Origin: an uncultured Oscillospiraceae bacterium
Lineage (GTDB): Bacteria; Bacillota_A; Clostridia; Oscillospirales; Oscillospiraceae
Reading direction: 5' to 3'
Assembly: GCA_910579155.1 (NCBI GenBank)
Contig: CAJTTS010000030.1
Span: 1,252-34,128, forward strand
Length of the DNA: 32,877 nt
Position numbers and translations under genes: made by a program. The notes under the pieces were generated by a model. That model worked only from the letters and a program-made list of their open reading frames with translations. It ran no database searches and was not told the origin of the DNA. This document shows, piece by piece, positions 8,076 to 15,638 of this stretch (its first letter is position 1; each line of letters begins with the position of its first letter).

Positions 8076-8921
8076 ATGAACAAACATTATATGATTACTA
8101 CTGAAATCATGGCGTTTGCCCGGCATCTGCGGGACGAGGAACGGGAACCCGGCACCATTGAGAAGTACCTGCGGGATATCCGAGCCTTCGTCACGTGGTT
8201 GGACGAAAGACCGCTGGATAAAGAAGCTTCCGTGGCGTGGAAAGCGCATTTGATTGAGGCGGGCTACGCCCCTTCCACCATCAACTCCATGCTGATTGCG
8301 GTAAACCGATTTTTCCAGTTCCAGCATTGGGGTGAGCTGCGGGTCAAGACCATACGTGTTCAGCGCCGTCTGTTCCGCAGCGCGGAGAAAGATCTGACCA
8401 GGGAGGAGTATATGCGCCTGCTGGAGACTGCGGACACACTGGGGAAATCCCGCCTGTCCCTGCTGATGGAGACGATCTGCGCCACGGGCATCCGGGTCAG
8501 CGAGGTAAAGTACATTACCGTGGAAGCGGCACAGGCAGGGCGGGCGGAGATCGCCCTCAAGGGCAAAATCCGCACCATCCTCATCCCTGGAAAGCTATGC
8601 CGGAAGCTGCTGAAATACGCGAAAAAGCAGAAAACCGGCTCCGGTGAGATCTTTCTCACCAGAACCGGGAAGGGGGTGACCAGACGCCAAATTTGGGCGG
8701 AGATGAAGGGGCTGTGCAAAAGAGCGGGGGTGGCTCCCTCCAAGGTGTTTCCCCACAACCTGCGCCATCTCTTTGCCCGGACATTCTACAAGTCCTGCCG
8801 TGACGTGGTGCAGCTTGCGGATGTCCTGGGTCATTCCAGCATTGAAACCACGCGGATTTACCTTGTTTCCACAGGAATTGAGTATGTCCGGCGCATGAAC
8901 CGGCTGGGGCTTATTTTGTAG
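8076..8921 (+). CDS. Tyrosine recombinase, catalytically complete
   Basis: Site-specific DNA recombinase of the lambda-integrase/XerD class, 281 residues. The N-terminal SAM-like DNA-binding domain covers about residues 1-100 (GTIEKYLRDIRAFVTWL). The catalytic domain has all expected residues: R140 in TGIRVSEV, K164 in KGKIRT, H227 and R230 in PHNLRH, H253 in LGHSS and the nucleophile Y262 in RIYL. Start set at ATG 8076; in-frame codons further up lie inside the inverted repeat, and ATG 8091 is an alternative. The GGGAGG site lies 11 nt upstream, within the repeat. It is the first gene of the glycan locus and is followed by a terminator, then a degenerate paralogue. Its small size without an excisionase or phage genes suggests a local DNA-inversion or regulatory role rather than prophage integration. 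Confidence 0.9.
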   Translation: MNKHYMITTEIMAFARHLRDEEREPGTIEKYLRDIRAFVTWLDERPLDKEASVAWKAHLIEAGYAPSTINSMLIAVNRFFQFQHWGELRVKTIRVQRRLFRSAEKDLTREEYMRLLETADTLGKSRLSLLMETICATGIRVSEVKYITVEAAQAGRAEIALKGKIRTILIPGKLCRKLLKYAKKQKTGSGEIFLTRTGKGVTRRQIWAEMKGLCKRAGVAPSKVFPHNLRHLFARTFYKSCRDVVQLADVLGHSSIETTRIYLVSTGIEYVRRMNRLGLIL

Positions 8922-8966
8922 TTGAAGTATCACAAAATAGGCCAATCGCCTGTAAAACAGCAAAAA

Positions 8967-8984
8967 GTGCGGGATTCCCCGCAC
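8967..8984 (+). other. Small hairpin after recombinase gene
   Basis: GTGCGGG and CCCGCAC with a 4-nt loop, not followed by a T-run. It precedes the stronger terminator at 9033. Confidence 0.4.
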
Positions 8985-9032
8985 GAAAAGAGCCGCCGTG
9001 CAGCGGCACCGCGGCAAAATGGACGCGACAAA

Positions 9033-9065
9033 TAAGCTGATTTTCCCAAATCAGCTTACTTTTTG
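9033..9065 (+). terminator. Rho-independent terminator
   Basis: An 11-bp stem (TAAGCTGATTT and its complement) with a TCCC loop, followed by ACTTTTTG. It should end transcription from the intact recombinase and isolate it from the promoter at 9088. Confidence 0.75.
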
Positions 9066-9087
9066 TGCTCTTTTTAAAATTTGGGTA

Positions 9088-9116
9088 TTGCAGATTCCAG
9101 GGACCCGTGATATAAT
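9088..9116 (+). promoter_or_regulatory. Promoter of degenerate recombinase and glycan operon
   Basis: A perfect TATAAT preceded at 17 nt by TTGCAG. The start would be near 9123, leaving a leader of about 135 nt before the next gene. The whole downstream glycan operon runs in the same direction with short gaps, so this may be its main promoter. Confidence 0.65.
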
Positions 9117-9257
9117 GCCCCCATCTTCGGAATTTTGTTTATTTTTTTGCCCATTTCAAGGTTGTCTTGTATGTATATGAGGACAGAAGGCCTATTTCGT
9201 GATGAACAGGCGGAATGGGTGGCCTGCCAGCGGACAAATGGATCTGGGGAGTGGAAT

Positions 9258-10097
9258 ATGAGCGGCAAAATGAACAGTATGAAACATGATTTAAACACGA
9301 AAGAGGTTCCGCTCAGCCAGGAAGGGATTGATGGTTTTTTGGAGCATCTGCGGGCGAAAGGCCGGGTGCAGGGTACGCTGGACACCTACCGAAAAAAGCT
9401 TGACCGACTGTACCAGGCGCTGCCCGAGGGGGGAAAGTCAATCCGCCGGGGCACGCTGCTGAACTGGCGGGAGCAGCTCGCCGAGGAGGGCCTTGCGCCC
9501 GAAACCATTAACCAGTCCGTGGTCGCGGCCAACGGATACCTGGAGTATATGGGCGCGCGGGAATTTCAGGTGACGGAGAAGCTGGGGAGCCCCAACCAAT
9601 CCACGCCGGAATTGACCCGGAGCGAGTACCTGCGGCTGCTGGGCGCCGCCCGGATTCTGGGCCGCGAGCAGGCCTATTTGCTGGTGAAAGTGTTTGGTAA
9701 TTCGGATCTTCCCGTTCAGGAGCTGCCCCGTCTCACAGTGGAAGCGGCCCGGGCCGGGATGGTGAGCATCAGCCACCGATGCTCCAAGGAGATCATCCGT
9801 TTTCCGGGTTCTGTCTGCCGGGAGTTGCTGGATTACGCGGGGCGGAGGGGAATCCGCTCCGGCCCCATTTTTATCACCCGGACGGGGAACCTCATCTCCC
9901 GCAACAACGTCACGGCGGCCATCCGCCAGCTATGCCCTGCGGCCCAGGTGCCGGAGGAAAAGGGGAGCCCCCGCTGTCTGCGCAAGCTGTACCAGGTTAC
10001 CCGGGAGGGACTGGAGCGTCATGTGGCGGTGCTGGTGGAGCAGGCCCAGGACCGGCTGCTGGAGGAGGAAAACTTGAGCACGGGGTGGGAAGAATGA
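9258..10097 (+). CDS. Degenerate tyrosine-recombinase paralogue
   Basis: 279-residue protein with the same domain plan as the intact recombinase upstream: an N-terminal SAM-like domain (GTLDTYRKKLDRLYQAL) and a recombinase-like C-domain (LTVEAARAG, FPGSVCRELLDYA, IFITRTGN). The catalytic set is gone: the first Arg aligns with P152, the HxxR His is R239 (R242 kept), and the protein ends without the GH and Tyr segments. It probably binds DNA or partners with the active enzyme but cannot cut. ATG 9258 is chosen for GGGGAG 6 nt before it; longer in-frame starts lack a site. The reading frame is intact despite the losses, which argues for selection rather than decay. It stands directly before the glycan export genes. 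Confidence 0.8.
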   Translation: MSGKMNSMKHDLNTKEVPLSQEGIDGFLEHLRAKGRVQGTLDTYRKKLDRLYQALPEGGKSIRRGTLLNWREQLAEEGLAPETINQSVVAANGYLEYMGAREFQVTEKLGSPNQSTPELTRSEYLRLLGAARILGREQAYLLVKVFGNSDLPVQELPRLTVEAARAGMVSISHRCSKEIIRFPGSVCRELLDYAGRRGIRSGPIFITRTGNLISRNNVTAAIRQLCPAAQVPEEKGSPRCLRKLYQVTREGLERHVAVLVEQAQDRLLEEENLSTGWEE

Positions 10098-10109
10098 GGT
10101 GACCAACCT

Positions 10110-11558
10110 TTGGAAGATGCACAAAAGAACAGAATATCCTATAAACATTTAGCATTAGGACTGGTGCTGGCTTACGTGGCGGCGGTGATCCTGTTTTACA
10201 TTCTGGCTGGAGAGCAACTGCATCTGCGGCAGTCGCGGGGAAATCTGCCTATGCCAGCGGCGGAGTCCGGGACGGTGGAGCTGGCCCGGGGCGCTGTGAT
10301 TGAACAGGCATTTACCACGGAGATTCAAAGACTGCAAACGGTGAACGTTCAGTGGGGGACCTACTACCGCCCCAACGCGGGAACGGTGACCATGGAGCTG
10401 TGGAATGGAGGAACCGGCCGGCTTCTTCTCTCCCAAAGCTATGACGCGGCTGCGATCGAAGAAGGGGGAGTCATCACGCTTGCGGCGGAAACGCCGTTGG
10501 AAGGGCTGTGTGGAGTACCGCTGCTGCTGCGAATCTATGCGGACTCTCAGCCCGGCGGCGCGGCGTCTCCCCTTATGAATCGGTCCGCCCCGGCGGCGGA
10601 GGGATTTGCGCTGTCCCTGAACGGAATCCCCACTGTGGGTACCTTGTGCTTTGCCGCATCGGGGCAGGACTATATCTGGACAGGACTCCATTACTGGAAG
10701 TTTGCCGCAGCCTTCGGGCTGCTGCTGGTTGTGCTTCTTCTGGTGGTGGAAATGCGCTATCGGCAGGGGAAGCACAGCTACCTTGTCAATGCGGTGGCCG
10801 CAGTGAGCAAGTATCGCTTCCTGATCCGCCAACTGGTCTCGCGTGATTTCAAGACAAAGTACAAGCGCTCGATCCTTGGCATCTTTTGGAGCTTTTTAAA
10901 CCCGCTGCTCACTATGCTGGTACAATATCTGATCTTTTCGACCATTTTCAAAAGCGATATTCCAAACTTTGCGGCTTACCTGATTCTTGGCACGGTGATG
11001 TTCAATTTCTTTGGGGAAGCCTGCGGCATGACGCTGAACTCGATTCTGGGCAATGCCAGCCTGATTACCAAGGTCTACATTCCCAAGTATATTTATCCGC
11101 TGACACGCACGATGTCCTCGGCGGTAAATCTCTTGATTTCTCTGGCGCCGATGCTGATTGTCTGCCTTGCAACCGGTGTGGCCTTTCAAAAAAGTGCGGT
11201 TTTGGCCCTGTATTTTTTTGCCTGCCTGATTATCTTCAGCTTGGGTTTAGGGATGCTGTTAGCTACTTCCATGGTGTTCTTCCGGGACACGCAGTTTCTC
11301 TGGAACGTACTGAACATGATCTGGATGTATGCCACGCCGATTTTTTATCCTGAGACCATCCTGCCGGACCGGCTCCGTATGGTATTACAGGTTAATCCGC
11401 TGTACCACTTTTTAAAGAATGCGAGAATGTGCATCCTGGACGGGCTGTCGCCGGAGCCGGCGGTTTATGTTCAGTGTTTAATGATCGCGCTGGGGATGTT
11501 GCTGCTGGGGGCCTTTGTGTTCTACCGAAACCAGGACAAATTCGTGCTTTATTTGTGA
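10110..11558 (+). CDS. ABC-2 polysaccharide export permease with N-terminal ectodomain
   Basis: Membrane half of a glycan exporter (Wzm/TagG/RfbD class), 482 residues, whereas usual members are about 260-280. The extra part is at the front: a helix at about 14-34, then some 170 residues predicted outside the membrane (beta-rich, e.g. VNVQWGTYYRPNAGTVTMELW), then a second helix near 195-217. The ABC-2 core follows from about residue 235 (RDFKTKYKRSILGIFWSFLNPLL) with six helices and a PLYHFL segment near the end. The start is TTG with GAGGTG 8 nt upstream; no in-frame ATG fits the helix layout. It lies 12 nt after the degenerate recombinase and 9 nt before its ATPase. The added ectodomain may contact the growing or exported glycan. 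Confidence 0.85.
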   Translation: MEDAQKNRISYKHLALGLVLAYVAAVILFYILAGEQLHLRQSRGNLPMPAAESGTVELARGAVIEQAFTTEIQRLQTVNVQWGTYYRPNAGTVTMELWNGGTGRLLLSQSYDAAAIEEGGVITLAAETPLEGLCGVPLLLRIYADSQPGGAASPLMNRSAPAAEGFALSLNGIPTVGTLCFAASGQDYIWTGLHYWKFAAAFGLLLVVLLLVVEMRYRQGKHSYLVNAVAAVSKYRFLIRQLVSRDFKTKYKRSILGIFWSFLNPLLTMLVQYLIFSTIFKSDIPNFAAYLILGTVMFNFFGEACGMTLNSILGNASLITKVYIPKYIYPLTRTMSSAVNLLISLAPMLIVCLATGVAFQKSAVLALYFFACLIIFSLGLGMLLATSMVFFRDTQFLWNVLNMIWMYATPIFYPETILPDRLRMVLQVNPLYHFLKNARMCILDGLSPEPAVYVQCLMIALGMLLLGAFVFYRNQDKFVLYL

Positions 11559-11567
11559 GGCCAGGCT

Positions 11568-12299
11568 ATGAAAAATGAGACGATGATCGAGGTCAACGAC
11601 GTGACGATGCAGTTCCGGATGAACAGCGACAAGATCATGTCGCTGAAGGAATTCGTAACCACGGCGCTGCGGGGCAGACTGTACTATGAAAAGTTTACGG
11701 CGCTGGATCACGTGTCCTTTACGGTGGAAAAGGGCGAGACATTGGGGTTGATTGGGCGCAACGGCGCGGGAAAAAGCACCATGCTGAAGGTAATCTCGGG
11801 GATTTTGAAGCCCACGGCGGGCGCTGTGACGTGCCGGGGAAATGTGGTGCCCATGCTGGAGCTGGGTTCCGGGTTTGACATGGATCTGACCGGACGGGAA
11901 AACGTCTTCCTGAATGGAGCGATTTTGGGGTACAGCGAGGGGTTTCTAAGGGCGAAATATTACGAAATTGTGGAGTTTTCCGAACTGGGACCGTTTATTG
12001 AGACGCCCATCCGCAACTACTCCTCGGGTATGCTGGCCAGGTTGGCGTTCTCGGTGGCGTCCATGGTTCAGCCGGATATCCTGATCGTAGATGAGATTCT
12101 GTCCGTAGGGGACGCAGCGTTCCAGGAGAAGAGCCGGAAGCGGATGCTGGAGCTGATGGGCGGCGGCACCACGGTGCTCTTTGTCTCCCACAGCATCAAC
12201 CAGATTCGGGAGATGTGCAGCCGGGTGGTCTGGCTGGAGCATGGGAGGGTGAGGATGCTGGGGGATGTGGGCGAAGTATGCAATGCTTACGGCATTTGA
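11568..12299 (+). CDS. ABC polysaccharide export ATPase (Wzt/TagH type)
   Basis: ATPase that powers the export permease encoded just before it. Walker A is GRNGAGKST (63-71), the signature is YSSGM (151-155), Walker B ends in VDE (E176) and the switch His is H208 in FVSHS. The N-terminus has the MKSLKEF-like segment (KIMSLKEFV) characteristic of glycan-export ATPases. At 243 residues it lacks the C-terminal carbohydrate-binding domain seen in some Wzt proteins, so substrate recognition may rest with the permease ectodomain. Confidence 0.95.
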   Translation: MKNETMIEVNDVTMQFRMNSDKIMSLKEFVTTALRGRLYYEKFTALDHVSFTVEKGETLGLIGRNGAGKSTMLKVISGILKPTAGAVTCRGNVVPMLELGSGFDMDLTGRENVFLNGAILGYSEGFLRAKYYEIVEFSELGPFIETPIRNYSSGMLARLAFSVASMVQPDILIVDEILSVGDAAFQEKSRKRMLELMGGGTTVLFVSHSINQIREMCSRVVWLEHGRVRMLGDVGEVCNAYGI

Positions 12300-12312
12300 C
12301 AGCGGAGTGAAT

Positions 12313-13440
12313 ATGAAAAAGGTGTGCATCTATTGCCAGACATGGGAGTCCGGCGGCATTGAGTCCTTCCTCAATAACGTTTTGCGGCATATGGACTTGT
12401 CCGGCCTCCGGGTTGATATCGTTGTGGACGTGCTGAAAACGAGCATCTTCACGGACGGGCTGGAGGCGCTGGGCGTCACGTTCCGGGAGCTGTCCGGTTC
12501 GTCCAGAGCGCTGGCGCAAAACTACAGGCGCTTTGCGAAGCTGCTGGACGAGCAAAGCTACGACGTTGTCCATCTGAACGTATTTCAGGCGCTGCCGCTG
12601 GCCTACTTATTCCTGGCGGAGCGGAAAGGGATTTCCCTTCGCATCGCGCACAGCCACAATACGGGCCTGCGAAAAAGCGTTACAAGACCTGTCAAATACC
12701 TGCTTCATTGGACCGCAAAAAAGCTGTTTACCGGCAGCGCGACAGACCTGTGGGCCTGCTCCACGCCTGCGGCGGAATTTCTCTTCTCAAAAAGGCAGAT
12801 GGAGGAACGACCCTGCCGTTTTGTACCAAACGGGATTGATGTTGCAAAATTTCAATTTCGTGCTGATATTCGGGAACGCGCCCGGAAGGAACTGGGGCTG
12901 TTTAATCAATTTGTGGTTGGCTCTGTCGGCCGCCTCTGCGGTCAAAAGAATCAGCGTTTTTTACTGGATGTATTTGCGGAAATCGCCCGGAAAAGGCCGG
13001 AAAGCAGCCTGCTGCTGGTAGGGGAAGGAGAAGAGGCGGAGGCGCTCAGGCAGAGGGCCGAAACGCTGGGGATCACAGGACGGGTGATCTTCTACGGCGT
13101 CTCAGACCGGGTGGAGGCACTGCTCTGGGCCATGGATGTGTTTGTCCTTCCCAGCCTATTTGAAGGGCTGCCGGTGGTAGGAGTGGAAGCTCAAGCGGCT
13201 GGACTGCCGGTAGTGTGCTCAGACTCTATTCCGGGCCAAGCTTGGGTGCTGGACCGGGTCCGGACGCTGCCCCTGGACGCAGGGACAAAGGCTTGGGCCG
13301 ATACGATCCTTTCTCTGGCAGAGCTGCCGCAGACGGGCGAGGAGGCGGAGCAGGTGCGTGCTGCGGGGTTTGATATCGCAAAGATCGCTTCGCAGATAGA
13401 GACGGTTTACAGGGGGGAGGCGGAGCATGGCCGAACCTAA
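12313..13440 (+). CDS. Glycosyltransferase family 4-like (GT-B)
   Basis: Retaining glycosyltransferase of the GT4 type that adds a sugar from a nucleotide donor to the growing glycan at the cytoplasmic face. It is 375 residues from the ATG at 12313 (GGAG 5-6 nt upstream). The N-terminal domain begins KKVCIYCQTWESGGIESFL, with the glycine-rich acceptor-side loop. The C-terminal Rossmann domain starts near VGSVGRLCGQKNQ, and the E-x7-E motif is E284...E292 (EGLPVVGVE). It lies 13 nt after the ATPase gene and overlaps the next gene by 14 nt, so it is translated as part of the operon. Confidence 0.9.
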   Translation: MKKVCIYCQTWESGGIESFLNNVLRHMDLSGLRVDIVVDVLKTSIFTDGLEALGVTFRELSGSSRALAQNYRRFAKLLDEQSYDVVHLNVFQALPLAYLFLAERKGISLRIAHSHNTGLRKSVTRPVKYLLHWTAKKLFTGSATDLWACSTPAAEFLFSKRQMEERPCRFVPNGIDVAKFQFRADIRERARKELGLFNQFVVGSVGRLCGQKNQRFLLDVFAEIARKRPESSLLLVGEGEEAEALRQRAETLGITGRVIFYGVSDRVEALLWAMDVFVLPSLFEGLPVVGVEAQAAGLPVVCSDSIPGQAWVLDRVRTLPLDAGTKAWADTILSLAELPQTGEEAEQVRAAGFDIAKIASQIETVYRGEAEHGRT

Positions 13441-14509
13441 GGTGTCAATTGTTGTGCCGGTTTATAACGCGGAGCGTCATCTGCTCCGGTGCCTGGCCAG
13501 CTTGCAAACCCAGAGCTTATCGGATATCGAGGTTGTTCTGGTAAATGATGGCTCTACAGACAGCAGCGTGGAGCTGCTCCTCAGAATGGCGAAAGAAGAT
13601 TCCCGCTTTCGTGTAATCCATCAGGAAAACAAAGGAACCGCTGTAGCACGTTATGTAGGAACGCAGGCGGCGCACGGGAAATATGTGGGGTTTGTGGACG
13701 CGGATGACTACGTGGAGCCGGAGATGTATGAGCGAATGTATGAGGAAGCTTGTACCACGCAGGCGGATTTGGTCATGTGCGCTTACTTTGAAGTCTTTGG
13801 GGAAAAGCGCCATCGGTGCAAAATGAAAGTTCAGCCTGCGGTTATCGAGGGGCCAACAGCGCCTGTCGACGCTTATATTCAATGTGTGGCTTCTATTCCA
13901 TCACTGTGGAATAAGCTGTACCGCCGTGGGCTGTTCGACCGGGTCCAAAAGCCGCTTCCGCTGAAAATCGGGGAGGATATGACGCTCTGTACAGCTCTGG
14001 CGCCATACATAAAAAAGGCGGTGATCCTTCCCGAGGCATTTTATTGCTACGTAATCCATACCGATTCCGCTATGCGCCGCCGCCGGCGCATGGAGGATGA
14101 GCTGAACGCCCTGGACCAGTTCCTGCGCCGGGTCGCGCCGGACGCGGCGTATGATACAGCGGATAACCTGTGGAAATATTTGCTGGCGGCCCAGGCGTTT
14201 GTCGGCGTCATTTACACAAATTGCGCCCATGCGCAAGGGATCGGTTTTTTTCGGACGCAGTTGGAAAAATTGCGGAGCTGGGAGCTGTTTGATGGATTTT
14301 GCCGGGCGGTTATATCGGGTAGCTGCTTAAAACCGATCCAGCGTGTTGGGGGGCTGTCCGCCTCCTTCTCGGCTGCGATACGAGCCGCTTTCCTGCTGTG
14401 CCGGCTGCGTTTATATAGGCTGGCAGCGCTGTTTCTCTTTGTGGTCAGGCAAATGCTGGAGGCTGTGCTGGCAGCAAGGACGGCACGGAATTTGTATCTC
14501 AAAGTTTGA
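13427..14509 (+). CDS. Glycosyltransferase family 2 (GT-A)
   Basis: Inverting glycosyltransferase of the GT2 family, 360 residues. The N-terminus VSIVVPVYNAERHLLRCL is the classical opening, and VNDGSTD follows near residues 38-44. The metal/nucleotide site is VDADDY (D91, D93, D94). The C-terminal third is basic, with a hydrophobic stretch near residues 320-345 that may associate with the membrane. The gene overlaps the GT4 gene by 14 nt. An 88-nt gap follows before the methyltransferase gene. Sugar specificity cannot be told from sequence. Confidence 0.9.
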   Translation: MAEPKVSIVVPVYNAERHLLRCLASLQTQSLSDIEVVLVNDGSTDSSVELLLRMAKEDSRFRVIHQENKGTAVARYVGTQAAHGKYVGFVDADDYVEPEMYERMYEEACTTQADLVMCAYFEVFGEKRHRCKMKVQPAVIEGPTAPVDAYIQCVASIPSLWNKLYRRGLFDRVQKPLPLKIGEDMTLCTALAPYIKKAVILPEAFYCYVIHTDSAMRRRRRMEDELNALDQFLRRVAPDAAYDTADNLWKYLLAAQAFVGVIYTNCAHAQGIGFFRTQLEKLRSWELFDGFCRAVISGSCLKPIQRVGGLSASFSAAIRAAFLLCRLRLYRLAALFLFVVRQMLEAVLAARTARNLYLKV

Positions 14510-14597
14510 CGGTGACGCGGGCGCTGACGGTTACGGAATGAGTCCCTGTACATCACCGCGATAGAAATTTATTTGAAATAAAAGGAGAAATCTTTTC

Positions 14598-15602
14598 ATG
14601 GAAATTTTCAAAACAGTTGTTCCGTTCGAAGCGCCTTCGGAAATTCTATCATCCCTGCACGGTGTTCGGACAACGGAAATGATTGATTCTGAACGCGCGT
14701 TTTTATGCGGACTGCTCCAACAGTATAGGCCCAAAAAAATCGTAGAAGTGGGTGTGGCGGAAGGCGGGACTACTGCCGTGATGTTAAACTGCATCCACGA
14801 AATATCTTTGGAGTGCGACATGTATTCTGTGGATTTGGCAGAGCAGTATTATGGAGATCCCACAAAGGAAACCGGTTGGATTTTGAAAGAAGCGGCTCGA
14901 ACCTATCCAGAAAAGATTGATCTTTCGAAGCATCATCTTCTTTTGGGAGATGTGCTGCCCGCACATTTGGAAAACATCGGGGGAGGAATTGACTTTTTAT
15001 TGCTGGATACAATGCACAGAATGCCCGGCGAGGTGCTGGATTTTATTGCCGCCTTTCCTTATTTAGATCAGAATGCAATTGTTGTGCTGCATGATGTCAA
15101 TTTCAGTTATGGTTGGAGAACCCCAAACGGGATTGCAACAACGGTTTTATTTCAAAGCGTCGTTGCGGATAAGTTCTTAAACAACCAGGATTTTTATCCT
15201 AATATTGCCGCATTTAAACTGAATAGCGATACGGATAAATACATGTGCAACGTATTCACAGCATTAATAACCACGTGGTCTTATCTTCCGGAGGAGAAAC
15301 ACTTGGAAGAGTATCGGACTATCACGGAAAAGCATTATCCGCCGGAATATATGCGCATATATTGCCAGGCAATCCAGGAAGCAAAACAATTTTATTATCC
15401 CGTTAACAGTGATGCTGCACCGGGTTCAGGCCTGACCCCGCCTGGTCCGGAGCCGATAGACGATCGCTCCAACGCGCGAAAATTTGCGGATAAAGTGCTG
15501 CCAAAGGGGAGCCGGCGGCGGGAGTTTGCGAAGATATTTCTACCAAAAGGGTCGCTGCGCTATCGCTTTTGCAAGAAAATTTATCATATTATTCACTTTT
15601 AG
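14598..15602 (+). CDS. Class I methyltransferase with basic repeat tail
   Basis: SAM-dependent methyltransferase related to CmcI/Methyltransf_24 enzymes that O-methylate sugars; it could cap or decorate the glycan. The Rossmann SAM site is VEVGVAEGGTTAVML (residues about 46-60), followed by DLAEQY and by DFLLLDTMHR and VVLHDVNF around 133-163. ATG 14598 follows AAGGAG. The body is AT-rich (33% GC in the line at 15181, counted by hand), unlike the operon average. The last about 43 residues are a basic tail with two LPKGS units (KVLPKGSRRREFAK and FLPKGSLRYRFCKK). Almost the same tail ends the next, unrelated enzyme. The tail is likely a peripheral membrane anchor or a docking element. Confidence 0.8.
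   Translation: MEIFKTVVPFEAPSEILSSLHGVRTTEMIDSERAFLCGLLQQYRPKKIVEVGVAEGGTTAVMLNCIHEISLECDMYSVDLAEQYYGDPTKETGWILKEAARTYPEKIDLSKHHLLLGDVLPAHLENIGGGIDFLLLDTMHRMPGEVLDFIAAFPYLDQNAIVVLHDVNFSYGWRTPNGIATTVLFQSVVADKFLNNQDFYPNIAAFKLNSDTDKYMCNVFTALITTWSYLPEEKHLEEYRTITEKHYPPEYMRIYCQAIQEAKQFYYPVNSDAAPGSGLTPPGPEPIDDRSNARKFADKVLPKGSRRREFAKIFLPKGSLRYRFCKKIYHIIHF
15475..15533 (+). repeat. Direct repeat coding the basic tail, copy 1
   Basis: 59-nt segment encoding the front of the LPKGS tail of the methyltransferase. By hand alignment it matches 16591-16649 at 45 of 59 positions with no gaps. Confidence 0.7.
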
Positions 15603-15638
15603 TGCGCTTCTACACAAAAAACGAAGGGAGAATCTTGT

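Noticed and set aside
8076..10097. Prophage or integrative element headed by the recombinase
   Set aside because: No excisionase, replication or structural genes and no tRNA/att pair were seen; glycan genes follow directly.
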